A stretch of 64,000 nt of DNA from Pantoea allii (lineage in GTDB: Bacteria > Pseudomonadota > Gammaproteobacteria > Enterobacterales > Enterobacteriaceae): the NCBI RefSeq assembly GCF_002307475.1, contig NZ_NTMH01000035.1, forward strand, positions 62,001-126,000, in the 5' to 3' direction. The notes below the pieces were generated by a model. The model saw nothing but the letters and a program-made list of their open reading frames with translations, did no database searches and had not been told where the DNA came from. Made by a program: the position numbers and the translations under genes. Shown here one piece after another: positions 29,933 to 39,999 of this stretch (the first letter of the stretch is position 1; each line of letters opens with the position of its first letter).

Positions 29933-31495
29933 ATGCAGAATCTGACTTCACGACAACATCGCTTACTGAAATTACTGCTACAGGCCGGCACGCCGCTGGC
30001 TTTAACGCAATTAGCCCAGCAGTTGAGCGTGTCTGAAAAAAGTATTTATCGCGATTTACAGCGCCTGGAAATCTGGCTGAGTGACTGGCAGGTGCCGTTG
30101 ATCAAGCTGCCCGGACGCAGTGTGATGCTGCAAACCGACGACAGAGAGCAACGCCTGCTTTTACAGCAGCACCTCGCCAGTGAAGAAAACTGGTCTGAGG
30201 GGCTAAGCAACAATGCACGCCGGGTGAAAATTCTGTCGCAGCTGCTGAGGGATGCCCCGCGAGAAACCTCAATCAGTAAATTATCTGAACGTTATTTCAT
30301 CAGCCATGCCTCTATCGTCAACGATTTAAAGGTGATTGAAGAGTGGCTGCAGCCGCTGGAACTCCAGGTTGTGCGCAGTCAGAGCGGCACCCATGTGGAA
30401 GGCAGCGAACAGGCATTGCGCCAGGCAATGGTATCGCTGATTAACGATGTTATGCAGCATAACGTTGGCAGTAATACGCCGTTGCCGCGGCTGGACCCGG
30501 GCAGTTACCAGGCGCTGATTCACTATTTTGGCGAAGAAGATGTGGCCTTTGTGCAGACCTTACTGCAGCACATGGAGCAGCAGCTTGGCTATCCCCTGAG
30601 CGATGCTTACTACATCAATCTGTCGACCCACATCCTGATCATGATCCACCGCATGTCGCAGGGTAAGGCCTTATCCCTGCCGCTGGCGCTGAGCGCCCAG
30701 GAAATGGACAACCGTATCCTGAAGATTGCTCGCCAAATGGTGGTACAGATTGAACAACGTTTAGGACAGTCAGTACCGGCTGATGAGATCGGATTTATTT
30801 ATCAGTACATTATTTCTTCCGGCATTGTTGTCGAGGAACGTGGTAGCGATATGCTGCCGCAATATCACTTTTCGAATAAAGAATCGCGCAATATAACGCT
30901 TGAATTAATTCACTGTTTCTCAGATCTCATTCAACAGGATCTCACCACCGACCCTTTATTATTTGAAGGTTTACTTTTTCATATTAAGCCATTACTTAAC
31001 CGGCTTAAATATCATATTCGTATTCGCAATCCGTTACTGGATGATATTAAAACCGAGCTGAGTGAAATTTTTACGCTGACGCAGCGGGCCATGCAGATTA
31101 CCGCGACACGTTTTCATTATGCGTCCATCGCTGATGATGAAGTGGGTTATTTGTGTGTTCATTTTCAGGCTGCGCTGGAACGGCAAATCGCCCACAAACG
31201 TATTCTGCTGGTGTGTTCCAGCGGCGTGGGCACTTCGCATCTCCTTAAGAGTCGTATTCTGCGCGCGTTCCCGGACTGGATTATTGCGGGCGTCATTTCT
31301 GCCAGTAACCTGGGCGATTTTTGCCAGCAAGAGCCGGTGGACCTGGTGATTTCTACCATTCATCTCGATATCGCGACGTTTCCAACCGTGTACGTGACCG
31401 CGTTTTTCAATGACGACGACATTCGTCGTGTGACTGACGCCATGATTGGCAGCCAACTGCCGCAGGCCGTTAACAGCGTCCTGGCTGAACATTAA
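29933..31495 (+). CDS. PRD-containing BglG/MtlR-type transcriptional regulator
   Basis: Regulator of 520 residues controlled by PTS phosphorylation. In order: an N-terminal helix-turn-helix (LTQLAQQLSVSEKSIYRDLQRLE, residues 20-45), a second HTH-like region (ISKLSERYFISHASIVNDLKVIEE), two PTS regulation domains (about 180-400) with conserved histidines, and an EIIB-like domain beginning near residue 420 (RILLVCSSGVGTSHLL). The EIIA-like C-terminal domain of MtlR/LicR proteins is missing; the next gene encodes a free EIIA that may do that work. It heads the operon and probably activates it when the sugar is present. Confidence 0.85.
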   Translation: MQNLTSRQHRLLKLLLQAGTPLALTQLAQQLSVSEKSIYRDLQRLEIWLSDWQVPLIKLPGRSVMLQTDDREQRLLLQQHLASEENWSEGLSNNARRVKILSQLLRDAPRETSISKLSERYFISHASIVNDLKVIEEWLQPLELQVVRSQSGTHVEGSEQALRQAMVSLINDVMQHNVGSNTPLPRLDPGSYQALIHYFGEEDVAFVQTLLQHMEQQLGYPLSDAYYINLSTHILIMIHRMSQGKALSLPLALSAQEMDNRILKIARQMVVQIEQRLGQSVPADEIGFIYQYIISSGIVVEERGSDMLPQYHFSNKESRNITLELIHCFSDLIQQDLTTDPLLFEGLLFHIKPLLNRLKYHIRIRNPLLDDIKTELSEIFTLTQRAMQITATRFHYASIADDEVGYLCVHFQAALERQIAHKRILLVCSSGVGTSHLLKSRILRAFPDWIIAGVISASNLGDFCQQEPVDLVISTIHLDIATFPTVYVTAFFNDDDIRRVTDAMIGSQLPQAVNSVLAEH

Positions 31496-31513
31496 CTGAA
31501 TGAGGTCTGACAG

Positions 31514-31984
31514 ATGGATATTTCTCGCATTCTTACGCCGCGCCGCGTCAATCTCAACCTGCAAGCCAGCAGTAAAGAGGAGGCGATTGTTGAACTGACC
31601 GATTTGCTGTTCAGTGACGACGCCATCAGCGATAAAGCGGCTTTTATCAAGGACGTCTGGCTACGTGAAGCGGAAGGATCGACAGGGTTTGAAAACCATA
31701 TTGCCATTCCGCACGGTAAATCGTCAGCCGTTAAACAAACCACATTAGCCATTGGGCGTAGCCAACAGGATATTCCGTGGGAAACGCTGGATGGCAGTAA
31801 GGTGCGCTGCATTATCCTGTTTGCCGTGCGTCTTGAAGATCAAAATACCCCCCATATTCGCCTGCTGTCCCAGGTGGCCAGTGCGCTGGCCGATGATGAG
31901 GTGATAGCGCAGTTGCTGGTGGAAAATGACCCCAGCAAAATCATTCGGCTGTTCAGTCAGTACGCCGAAACCGACCTCTGTTAA
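31514..31984 (+). CDS. PTS EIIA component, fructose family
   Basis: Cytoplasmic phosphocarrier of 156 residues that takes phosphate from HPr and passes it to EIIB. The active histidine is H67 in IAIPHGKS, the motif of PTS_EIIA_2 proteins. It lies 18 bp after the regulator and 22 bp before EIIB. Confidence 0.92.
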   Translation: MDISRILTPRRVNLNLQASSKEEAIVELTDLLFSDDAISDKAAFIKDVWLREAEGSTGFENHIAIPHGKSSAVKQTTLAIGRSQQDIPWETLDGSKVRCIILFAVRLEDQNTPHIRLLSQVASALADDEVIAQLLVENDPSKIIRLFSQYAETDLC

Positions 31985-32006
31985 TCCTACACGTCCGAGG
32001 TAGACC

Positions 32007-32321
32007 ATGAACATCGTCTGTGTTGCCGCCTGTACGGCGGGCATCGCGCATACCTACATTGCGCGCGAAAAACTGATCAAGGGCGCACATGCCCTTGGTC
32101 ACACCATCCACGTGGAAACGCAGGGCACCATTGGTACCGAAAATGCCCTGGATGCCGACACCATCGCCGCCGCCGATGTGGTCATTCTGGCGGTAGATGT
32201 GAAGATCAACGGTGAAGAACGCTTTCGCGGCAAACCGATCGTCAGGGTGAAAACCGAAGTGGTGATCAAGTCGCCGATCAAGTTCCTGGAAAAAGTGGCG
32301 GATTCACTGGCGCGCGCCTGA
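32007..32321 (+). CDS. PTS EIIB component, fructose family
   Basis: Free-standing 104-residue EIIB of the fructose-specific type. The phosphorylated cysteine is C9 in VAACTAGIAHT, the P-loop typical of FruA/FrvB/FrwB enzymes. It is followed 11 bp later by the EIIC gene, giving a split IIA-IIB-IIC layout like the frw and frv systems of E. coli. Confidence 0.93.
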   Translation: MNIVCVAACTAGIAHTYIAREKLIKGAHALGHTIHVETQGTIGTENALDADTIAAADVVILAVDVKINGEERFRGKPIVRVKTEVVIKSPIKFLEKVADSLARA

Positions 32322-32332
32322 GGAGATCCACA

Positions 32333-33424
32333 ATGAACGATAACAAAAGACAGTATGGGCAGGAGATCAAAGGCCACCTGTTGACCGGGATCTCCTGGAT
32401 GATCCCGCTGATTGTCGCCGCCGGGATCTGTATCGCCCTGGGCCAGGTGATCGGCGGACCGGACGTTGGCAAACATCCCGGCACGATAGCCTGGATGCTG
32501 AACCAGATGGGCGGCTGGGGCATGGGATTGATCGTGCCGTTGATCAGCGCCGCCATCGCCTATTCGATTGCCGACAGGCCTGGCTTTGCACCCGGTTTAA
32601 TCGTGGGCTTTATCTGCGGTCAGATCGGCACCGGCTTTATCGGCGGCATCCTGGGTGGCTTCCTGGTGGGTTATACGGTGATTCTGCTGCGGCGCACTAT
32701 CCGGCTGCCACAGTCGATGCAGGGGCTGATGCCCATCATGGTGTTGCCCGTGCTGAGCACCATTATCGCCGGACTTCTGATGATGACCTTTATCGGCCAA
32801 CCCATCGTCTGGCTACAGAAGGCGTTGATTGCGCTGCTGGAATCCATGCAAGGCGGTTCTAAATTCGTCATGGGGGCGATTCTTGGGGCGATGGCGACCT
32901 TCGACTTCGGCGGCCCGGTGAATAAAACCATGTCGCTGTTTGCGGATGGCATGCTGGTCGACGGCATTTATGGACCGGAAGCGGTCAAATTTGTCGGATC
33001 GATGATCCCCCCCTTTGGTATCACCCTTTCCTGGTTGTTAACCCGCCATAAGTACACCCGCGCGGAAAAAGAAGCGCTGAAGGCGGCCTTTCCGATGGGG
33101 ATCTGCATGATCACCGAAGGTGTGATCCCGATAGCTGCCCGCGATCTGTTTCGTGTCGTCGGCAGCTGTGTGGTGGCGTCCGCCGTCGCCGGTGGGCTAA
33201 TTATGGTCTGGGGCGTCGAAGCGCCTGTGCCTCATGGCGGTATGTTCGTGGTTCCCCTCTTTACCAAACCCTGGCTGTTCTGTCTGGCGCTCGGTATCGG
33301 CAGCACGATCTGTGGCGTGATGTTATCGCTGCTGAAAAAGCCGGTCACCGAAGCCGACGAAGAGTTTGACGACGTGGAAGACCACAGCGTTCGCGATGAC
33401 GACATTAAATTCACACTGGAATAA
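32333..33424 (+). CDS. PTS EIIC component, fructose family
   Basis: Membrane channel subunit of 363 residues with about ten membrane segments. The family motif CMITEGVIPIAARD (near residue 258) and TFDFGGPVNKT identify the fructose/mannitol-like EIIC class. The C-terminus is acidic and cytoplasmic (EADEEFDDVEDHS). The sugar cannot be read from the sequence; the aldolase genes downstream point to a ketose or a sugar alcohol giving a ketose phosphate. Confidence 0.92.
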   Translation: MNDNKRQYGQEIKGHLLTGISWMIPLIVAAGICIALGQVIGGPDVGKHPGTIAWMLNQMGGWGMGLIVPLISAAIAYSIADRPGFAPGLIVGFICGQIGTGFIGGILGGFLVGYTVILLRRTIRLPQSMQGLMPIMVLPVLSTIIAGLLMMTFIGQPIVWLQKALIALLESMQGGSKFVMGAILGAMATFDFGGPVNKTMSLFADGMLVDGIYGPEAVKFVGSMIPPFGITLSWLLTRHKYTRAEKEALKAAFPMGICMITEGVIPIAARDLFRVVGSCVVASAVAGGLIMVWGVEAPVPHGGMFVVPLFTKPWLFCLALGIGSTICGVMLSLLKKPVTEADEEFDDVEDHSVRDDDIKFTLE

Positions 33425-33433
33425 GGAGTGCGT

Positions 33434-34285
33434 ATGTACGCGGCAATGAATGACCTGATAGCGCAGGCCGCCCGTCACCAATACGCGGTACTGGCCATCA
33501 ACTGTTTTAACCTGGAAAGCGCCCGTGCGGCCGTGCAGGCGGCGGAGGAGCAACGTGCACCCCTGATCCTGAATGTTTATCAGGGACACAGTCGTCATTT
33601 TCCGCCCACTGTTGCCGTGCCGCTGGTTCAGGCGCTGGCGGCGGATGCCAGTGTGCCGGTCGCCCTGGCGCTCGACCATGGGACAGACTTTGCGCTGATT
33701 GGGCAGGCCTTTCGCGCGGGGTTTACCGGACTGATGATCGATGCCTCTTCCGAGCCATTGGCAGAAAATATTCGCCAGACGGCAAAGGTGGTCGAGATGG
33801 CCCACACCGCTGGCGTTTGTGTGGAAGGCGAACTGGGGCATATCGCCGATGCCCCAACTTATGCGCTGGCGGACGCCGCGGTAAAAATGACACAGGTGGC
33901 GGATGTGCTGCCCTTTCTGGAACAAACGGGCATCGATCTGTTAGCGGTGTCGGTTGGTACCGCGCACGGGCTCTATCCCGCTGGCGTCAAACCGCAAATC
34001 GACTTTCAGCGTCTGGCTGAACTGCATGCCGTCTCGCCGGTCCCCCTTGCGCTTCACGGCGGCAGCGGAACGCCTGCGGAGGCGATTCGTCGCGTCAGTC
34101 AGCACGGCGTCGCCAAGATTAATGTCGGTGCAGCCGTTTTTGATGCCGGCAAGCAGGCGATCCAACAGGCGCTTAAACAGCATCCTTCTGCTGAACTGCC
34201 TGAGCTGATGGCGCTGATGGCGTCCGCCTGTCGCGAAGTCGTACATGACTATCTGAGCGACTCCGGCTCCGCGAATCAGATCTGA
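33434..34285 (+). CDS. Class II ketose-bisphosphate aldolase (divergent member)
   Basis: Zinc-dependent aldolase-family protein of 283 residues. Zinc ligands and the catalytic acid are in the usual places: D81-H82 in ALDHGTD, H179 in GTAHGLYP and H208 in LHGGSG. However, the phosphate-binding strand reads KINVGAAVFD, without the Ser/Thr-Asp/Glu of standard members (KINISSDM in the next gene), so it may have different specificity. I chose ATG 33434, with AAGGAG five bases upstream, over GTG 33428. It follows EIIC by 9 bp. Confidence 0.85.
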   Translation: MYAAMNDLIAQAARHQYAVLAINCFNLESARAAVQAAEEQRAPLILNVYQGHSRHFPPTVAVPLVQALAADASVPVALALDHGTDFALIGQAFRAGFTGLMIDASSEPLAENIRQTAKVVEMAHTAGVCVEGELGHIADAPTYALADAAVKMTQVADVLPFLEQTGIDLLAVSVGTAHGLYPAGVKPQIDFQRLAELHAVSPVPLALHGGSGTPAEAIRRVSQHGVAKINVGAAVFDAGKQAIQQALKQHPSAELPELMALMASACREVVHDYLSDSGSANQI

Positions 34286-34371
34286 TTTTTTTCTGCTGTA
34301 ACCCGGTGCGCGTCGCTGAACGTCAGCGCAGGGCATCCCTTTGTCGTAAAACAAGCTGAGGAAGATTTAAC

Positions 34372-35232
34372 ATGTTGATTTCAATGAAAGAGATGTTAAG
34401 CCCCACCCGTCAACACCGCTTTGCTATAGGCGCATTTAACGTGGCTGACAGCTGTTTTATCCGCGCGGTGGTGGAAGAAGCCGAAGCCACCGACACCCCG
34501 GCCATTATCTCTATTCATCCCAGCGAACTGGAGTTCGTGACGGATGCGTTTTTTGGCTATGTGCGGGAGCGCACCCTGAAAAGCCGCGTGCCTTTTACCC
34601 TGCATCTGGATCATGGCGCTTCGGTTGCCCATGTGTTGCGGGCCATTCAGTGTGGCTTTACATCGGTCATGATTGATGGCTCGCTGCTGCCCTATGAAGA
34701 AAACGTGGCGCTGACCAAAGAAGTGGTGAAACTGGCCCATGCGGTGGGCGTTTCCGTGGAAGGCGAACTGGGCACCATTGGCGATACCGGTACGTCGGTA
34801 GAAGGTGGCGTCAGTAAGGTGATTTATACCGAGCCGGCGCAGGCGGAAGATTTTGTGCAGCGCACCGGCGTGGATACCTTAGCGGTGGCAATAGGCACGG
34901 CGCACGGTATTTATCCCAAAGATATGAAACCGGAACTGCAAATGCATATCCTGCGGGATATCTCGCAACGCGTGTCCATTCCGCTGGTGCTGCACGGCGG
35001 TTCGGCAAATCCGGATGCGGAAGTGGCTGAAGCGGTTACGCTGGGCGTGGGTAAAATCAATATCTCCAGCGATATGAAATATGCCTACTTCCAGAAAGTC
35101 CGCGAAGTCTTAACCCGTGAAACCTGGTGGGACCCTAACGTTATCTATCCCGAAGCGATTGAAGCCGCTAAAGCGGTGATCCGCTACAAAATGAATTTGT
35201 TTGGCGGACTGGGAAAAGCGTCGCTGTATTGA
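34372..35232 (+). CDS. Class II ketose-bisphosphate aldolase (GatY/KbaY-like)
   Basis: Second class II aldolase of the operon, 286 residues. It has D80-H81 in LHLDHGAS, E132 in VEGELGTIGD, H179 in GTAHGIYP, H208 in VLHGGSAN and the canonical KINISSDMKYAYF phosphate-binding strand. It should cleave a ketose 1,6-bisphosphate or 1-phosphate to dihydroxyacetone phosphate and an aldehyde. The gene is 86 bp after the first aldolase and ends before the terminator at 35355-35390. The operon has no kinase, so either the imported phosphate is used directly or phosphofructokinase acts in between. Confidence 0.88.
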   Translation: MLISMKEMLSPTRQHRFAIGAFNVADSCFIRAVVEEAEATDTPAIISIHPSELEFVTDAFFGYVRERTLKSRVPFTLHLDHGASVAHVLRAIQCGFTSVMIDGSLLPYEENVALTKEVVKLAHAVGVSVEGELGTIGDTGTSVEGGVSKVIYTEPAQAEDFVQRTGVDTLAVAIGTAHGIYPKDMKPELQMHILRDISQRVSIPLVLHGGSANPDAEVAEAVTLGVGKINISSDMKYAYFQKVREVLTRETWWDPNVIYPEAIEAAKAVIRYKMNLFGGLGKASLY

Positions 35233-35274
35233 GTACTGAAGGGTAAAAATGTGTGGTTGGTGTTCCGTGCGGTT

Positions 35275-35471
35275 CCCACCGCCACGGTATCGGATCTGAC
35301 GTCCTCGCGCCGCTAACGCGGTGCCTTCGCGGCGTTCGTCAGCCTGACGAACCAGCGGAGACGGTACTTCCTGTACCGGCTCCGCTTTTTGCCCGCGTCC
35401 TGCGGGCAAATTCTGGCTTCCTCGCTCTGCTCAGCGCTGCGAATTGTCTGTTCCGCTCCCGTGGCGGTGGG
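35275..35471. repeat. Hairpin-rich 3' region with distant inverted repeat
   Basis: A perfect 13-bp inverted repeat (CCCACCGCCACGG at 35275-35287 and its complement at 35459-35471) encloses about 170 bp with two further hairpins, including the terminator at 35355-35390 and GCCCGC/GCGGGC at 35391-35407. No open frame looks real. It may be a repeat element or a structured 3' end of the PTS-aldolase transcript. Confidence 0.45.
35355..35390 (+). terminator. Terminator after the PTS-aldolase operon
   Basis: Stem GCGGAG-A-CGGTAC / GTACCG-G-CTCCGC with one mismatch, a 5-nt loop and five T. Confidence 0.8.
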
Positions 35472-35559
35472 CACAGTGACGCATGTGCGCCGTTTCGGAC
35501 GGCTATCTGCAGTTTTGAAGCCCGGCGTTAACACATCAGGGGAACCCCCTGCTTTCTCC

Positions 35560-36330
35560 TTACTTCATCACACCCATCCACTGCTGGGCGATCTGCGCAT
35601 ATTCCCCGGTCGCAGTGCTCAGATGCAGCCACTGATCGACATACTGCTTCCAGCTCATATCATCACGCGGAATCATATAGGCCTTTTCGCCATACTGGAG
35701 CGGTTTATCCGGGTTGAGCGCACATAACGTCGGAAAGCGTTTTTGCTGGTACAGCGCCTCGGAGGCATCGGTGATCATCACATCGGCTTTGTTGTCCACC
35801 AGCTGCTGGAAGATGGTCACGTTATCGTGAAACAGCGTTAACGAGGCCTGAGGTAAGTGGCTGTGAACAAACGCCTCGTTCGTGCCCCCTGCTGGCTCAA
35901 CCAGACGCACGCTGGACTGGTTCATCTGGTCGACCGTCTGGTACTTCGTTTTATCCGCACAACGCACCAGCGGAATTTTACCGTCCACGCCTAACGGCTG
36001 CGCAAACCAGGCGGTCTGCTGGCGCTTCAGCGTGACCGATACACCACCCAGTGCGATATCGCACTGCTTAGCCAGAAAGTCCTGCGTCAGGGTTTTCCAG
36101 GTCGTGGGAACCCACTGCACCTTCGCCCCAAGTGATGCCGCCAGCGACTGGGCCATACTGATATCCAGCCCCTCATAGCTGCCATCAGGTTTCAGAAAGC
36201 TGTAAGGCTTGTAGTCCCCGGTGGTGCAGACTTTGAGGGTTTTACTGCTGAGGATGGTGTCCAGACGAGACTCAGCCTGAGCGCCGGTCGCCGCCAGCAG
36301 TAACGTGATTACGAGTGTTTTTTTCATCAT
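35560..36330 (-). CDS. pheC: Periplasmic cyclohexadienyl dehydratase
   Basis: Enzyme with a solute-binding-protein fold that turns prephenate or arogenate into phenylpyruvate or phenylalanine outside the cytoplasm. The 256-residue protein has a signal peptide (cleaved after AQA near residue 19). It then follows Pseudomonas PheC closely: SRLDTIL, TTGDYKPYSF, PAGGTNEAF, DNVTIFQQLVD and a C-terminal KQYVDQWLHL. The acidic residue of ITDASEA corresponds to the catalytic Glu of the TDAIEA segment in PheC. Annotation pipelines often call such proteins amino-acid ABC transporter binding proteins, but there is no permease or ATPase gene nearby. It stands alone, opposite mdaB. Confidence 0.85.
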   Translation of the reverse strand: MMKKTLVITLLLAATGAQAESRLDTILSSKTLKVCTTGDYKPYSFLKPDGSYEGLDISMAQSLAASLGAKVQWVPTTWKTLTQDFLAKQCDIALGGVSVTLKRQQTAWFAQPLGVDGKIPLVRCADKTKYQTVDQMNQSSVRLVEPAGGTNEAFVHSHLPQASLTLFHDNVTIFQQLVDNKADVMITDASEALYQQKRFPTLCALNPDKPLQYGEKAYMIPRDDMSWKQYVDQWLHLSTATGEYAQIAQQWMGVMK

Positions 36331-36483
36331 TATATTTTTTCGAAGATGGGTTTGCGCCGTTATGGTGACATAACCCCGCTGGTTATTGCGCTATTCGCAA
36401 AAGTGTTGTGATCATTCTCGCATTTTTCTCCGGCACGTCTCCCCCTAAGCTATCCCCATTGACGTATAGGGGAGAGAAGCTGA

Positions 36484-37065
36484 ATGAGTAAAATTTTAAT
36501 TATCGATGGCGGTAAAACCTTCGCCCATTCTAAAGGCGAGCTGAATCATACACTGACCGATGTGGCCGCCAGCCAACTGCGTGATCTGGGCCATGAAGTG
36601 ACGATTACCGTTGCCGACAGCGATTATGTCGTGGCCGAAGAAGTGCAAAAATATGTCGACAGTGACGTGGTCATTTACCAAATGCCGGGCTGGTGGATGG
36701 GCGAGCCCTGGACCGTGAAACGTTATATTGATGAGGTTTTCACCGAAGGCCACGGTAAGCTTTACGCCAGCGATGGACGCACACGTGCTGACGACGCCAA
36801 AAAATACGGTTCAGGCGGACTGATTCAGGGCAAAAAATATATGCTGTCCCTCACCTGGAACGCGCCCCTCGAGGCTTTTACCGACCCCGAGCAGTTCTTT
36901 GAAGGCGTTGGTGTAGACGGACTCTATCTGCATTTCCACAAGGCGAATCAGTTCCTGGGTATGGAAGCATTGCCGACCTTTATCTGTAACGACGTGATGA
37001 AACAGCCTGATGTCCCACGCGATATTGCACGTTATCGCACGCACCTCAGCGAGATTTTTGCTTAA
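36484..37065 (+). CDS. mdaB: NADPH:quinone reductase MdaB
   Basis: Flavodoxin-fold FAD enzyme of 193 residues that reduces quinones by two electrons, limiting redox cycling. Conserved segments are GGKTFAHSKGELN at the N-terminus, QMPGWWMGEPWTVKRYIDEVF and LSLTWNAPLEAF. It forms an operon with ygiN (31 bp gap), whose product acts on the quinol form. Confidence 0.95.
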   Translation: MSKILIIDGGKTFAHSKGELNHTLTDVAASQLRDLGHEVTITVADSDYVVAEEVQKYVDSDVVIYQMPGWWMGEPWTVKRYIDEVFTEGHGKLYASDGRTRADDAKKYGSGGLIQGKKYMLSLTWNAPLEAFTDPEQFFEGVGVDGLYLHFHKANQFLGMEALPTFICNDVMKQPDVPRDIARYRTHLSEIFA

Positions 37066-37096
37066 ATAGCGTTTCATCCAGAAAGAGGAAAAGTGA

Positions 37097-37405
37097 ATGT
37101 TAACCGTCGTTGCTGAAATTTGTGTAAAACCAGGCTGTCGTCAGAAAGTGCTGGATGCGTTTCACCAGGTGATTCCTACCGTGCTGGAAGAAGAAGGCTG
37201 TCACCAGTACAGCCCTCTGGTCGATCATCAGGCGCAGGTGCCGTGGAAGCACAATTCACCCGATTCGGTTTTTATGCTGGAGCAGTGGGAAACGCTACGC
37301 CATCTTGATCAACATCAGCAGATGCCGCATATGGAAGCCCATCGTACTGCGATTAAAGACTATGTGACTGACGTGAAAATTCTGGTGCTTGAGCCGGGTA
37401 AATAA
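37097..37405 (+). CDS. ygiN: Quinol monooxygenase YgiN
   Basis: Small ABM-domain enzyme (102 residues) that oxidises menadiol back to the quinone; with MdaB it forms a proposed quinone redox cycle. The dimeric ferredoxin-like fold is recognisable from VVAEICVKPGCRQKVLDAF and MLEQWETLRHLDQHQQMPHM. It ends before a strong shared terminator. Confidence 0.94.
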   Translation: MLTVVAEICVKPGCRQKVLDAFHQVIPTVLEEEGCHQYSPLVDHQAQVPWKHNSPDSVFMLEQWETLRHLDQHQQMPHMEAHRTAIKDYVTDVKILVLEPGK

Positions 37406-37425
37406 TTTTTTGCGGCGCTTACATG

Positions 37426-37455
37426 AAAAAGCCCCGGCGATGGCCGGGGCTTTTT
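37426..37455. terminator. Bidirectional terminator between ygiN and parE
   Basis: Stem of 13 bp including AAAAAGCCCCGGC and its complement around GATG, with T runs on both strands. It serves the convergent ygiN and parE. Confidence 0.9.
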
Positions 37456-37470
37456 GCATCTGGCGGCGAA

Positions 37471-39414
<1,944 letters not shown>

Positions 39415-39996
39415 TCAAGAGTGATTCAGGCCCAGAAAGTCCAGAATTTGCGGGAAATGGCGCTCGAATCCAGTAAATGCATGATTTCCGCCCTCTTCCA
39501 CCGTATGACGGCACGCGCTGTAGTAGTCGAGCGCCTGGCGGTAATCGAGCACTTCATCGCCGGTTTGTTGCAGCAACCACAATAAATCAGGTGCTTCCAG
39601 CGGTTCAATCTGCATCACTTTCAGATCGTAAATGTGGCGAGACTCTAACACATATTGCTGGCCGGTGTAGGGATTCTGATTTTCCCCTAAAAAATCCACC
39701 AGCAACTCAAATGGCCGCACGGCGGGATTGACGACCACCGCAGGCAACATAAAGCACTGTGACAGCCAGGTCGCGTAATAACCGCCCAGGGAGGAGCCTA
39801 CCAGCCCCATATCGCGCCCGCTGTTGCTCAGCACAATATCTTCCAGCATCGCGGCGGCATCGGCCGGAAACGTGGGAAGCTGCGGCACAATCATCTCAAT
39901 ATCAGGATGGTTGTGGCTCAGCCACTGTTTAAACAACGTGGCTTTTGCTGAAAGCGGTGAACTGTTAAAGCCGTGCAGGTAAAGCAGTGCCTTCAT
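39415..39996 (-). CDS. yqiA: Esterase YqiA
   Basis: Alpha/beta hydrolase of 193 residues with esterase activity on short acyl chains in E. coli. Catalytic residues are apparent: Ser in [10 protein letters not shown] (near residue 69), Asp in GDEVLDY, His in EGGNHAF. It lies 3 bp after cpdA. Confidence 0.94.
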   Translation of the reverse strand: MKALLYLHGFNSSPLSAKATLFKQWLSHNHPDIEMIVPQLPTFPADAAAMLEDIVLSNSGRDMGLVGSSLGGYYATWLSQCFMLPAVVVNPAVRPFELLVDFLGENQNPYTGQQYVLESRHIYDLKVMQIEPLEAPDLLWLLQQTGDEVLDYRQALDYYSACRHTVEEGGNHAFTGFERHFPQILDFLGLNHS

Positions 39997-39999
39997 CCG

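Noticed and set aside
36407..36422. CRP-like site upstream of mdaB
   Set aside because: TGTGA-N6-TCGCA is a reasonable match, but mdaB has no known catabolite control and the position could equally serve neither gene. Too weak to annotate.
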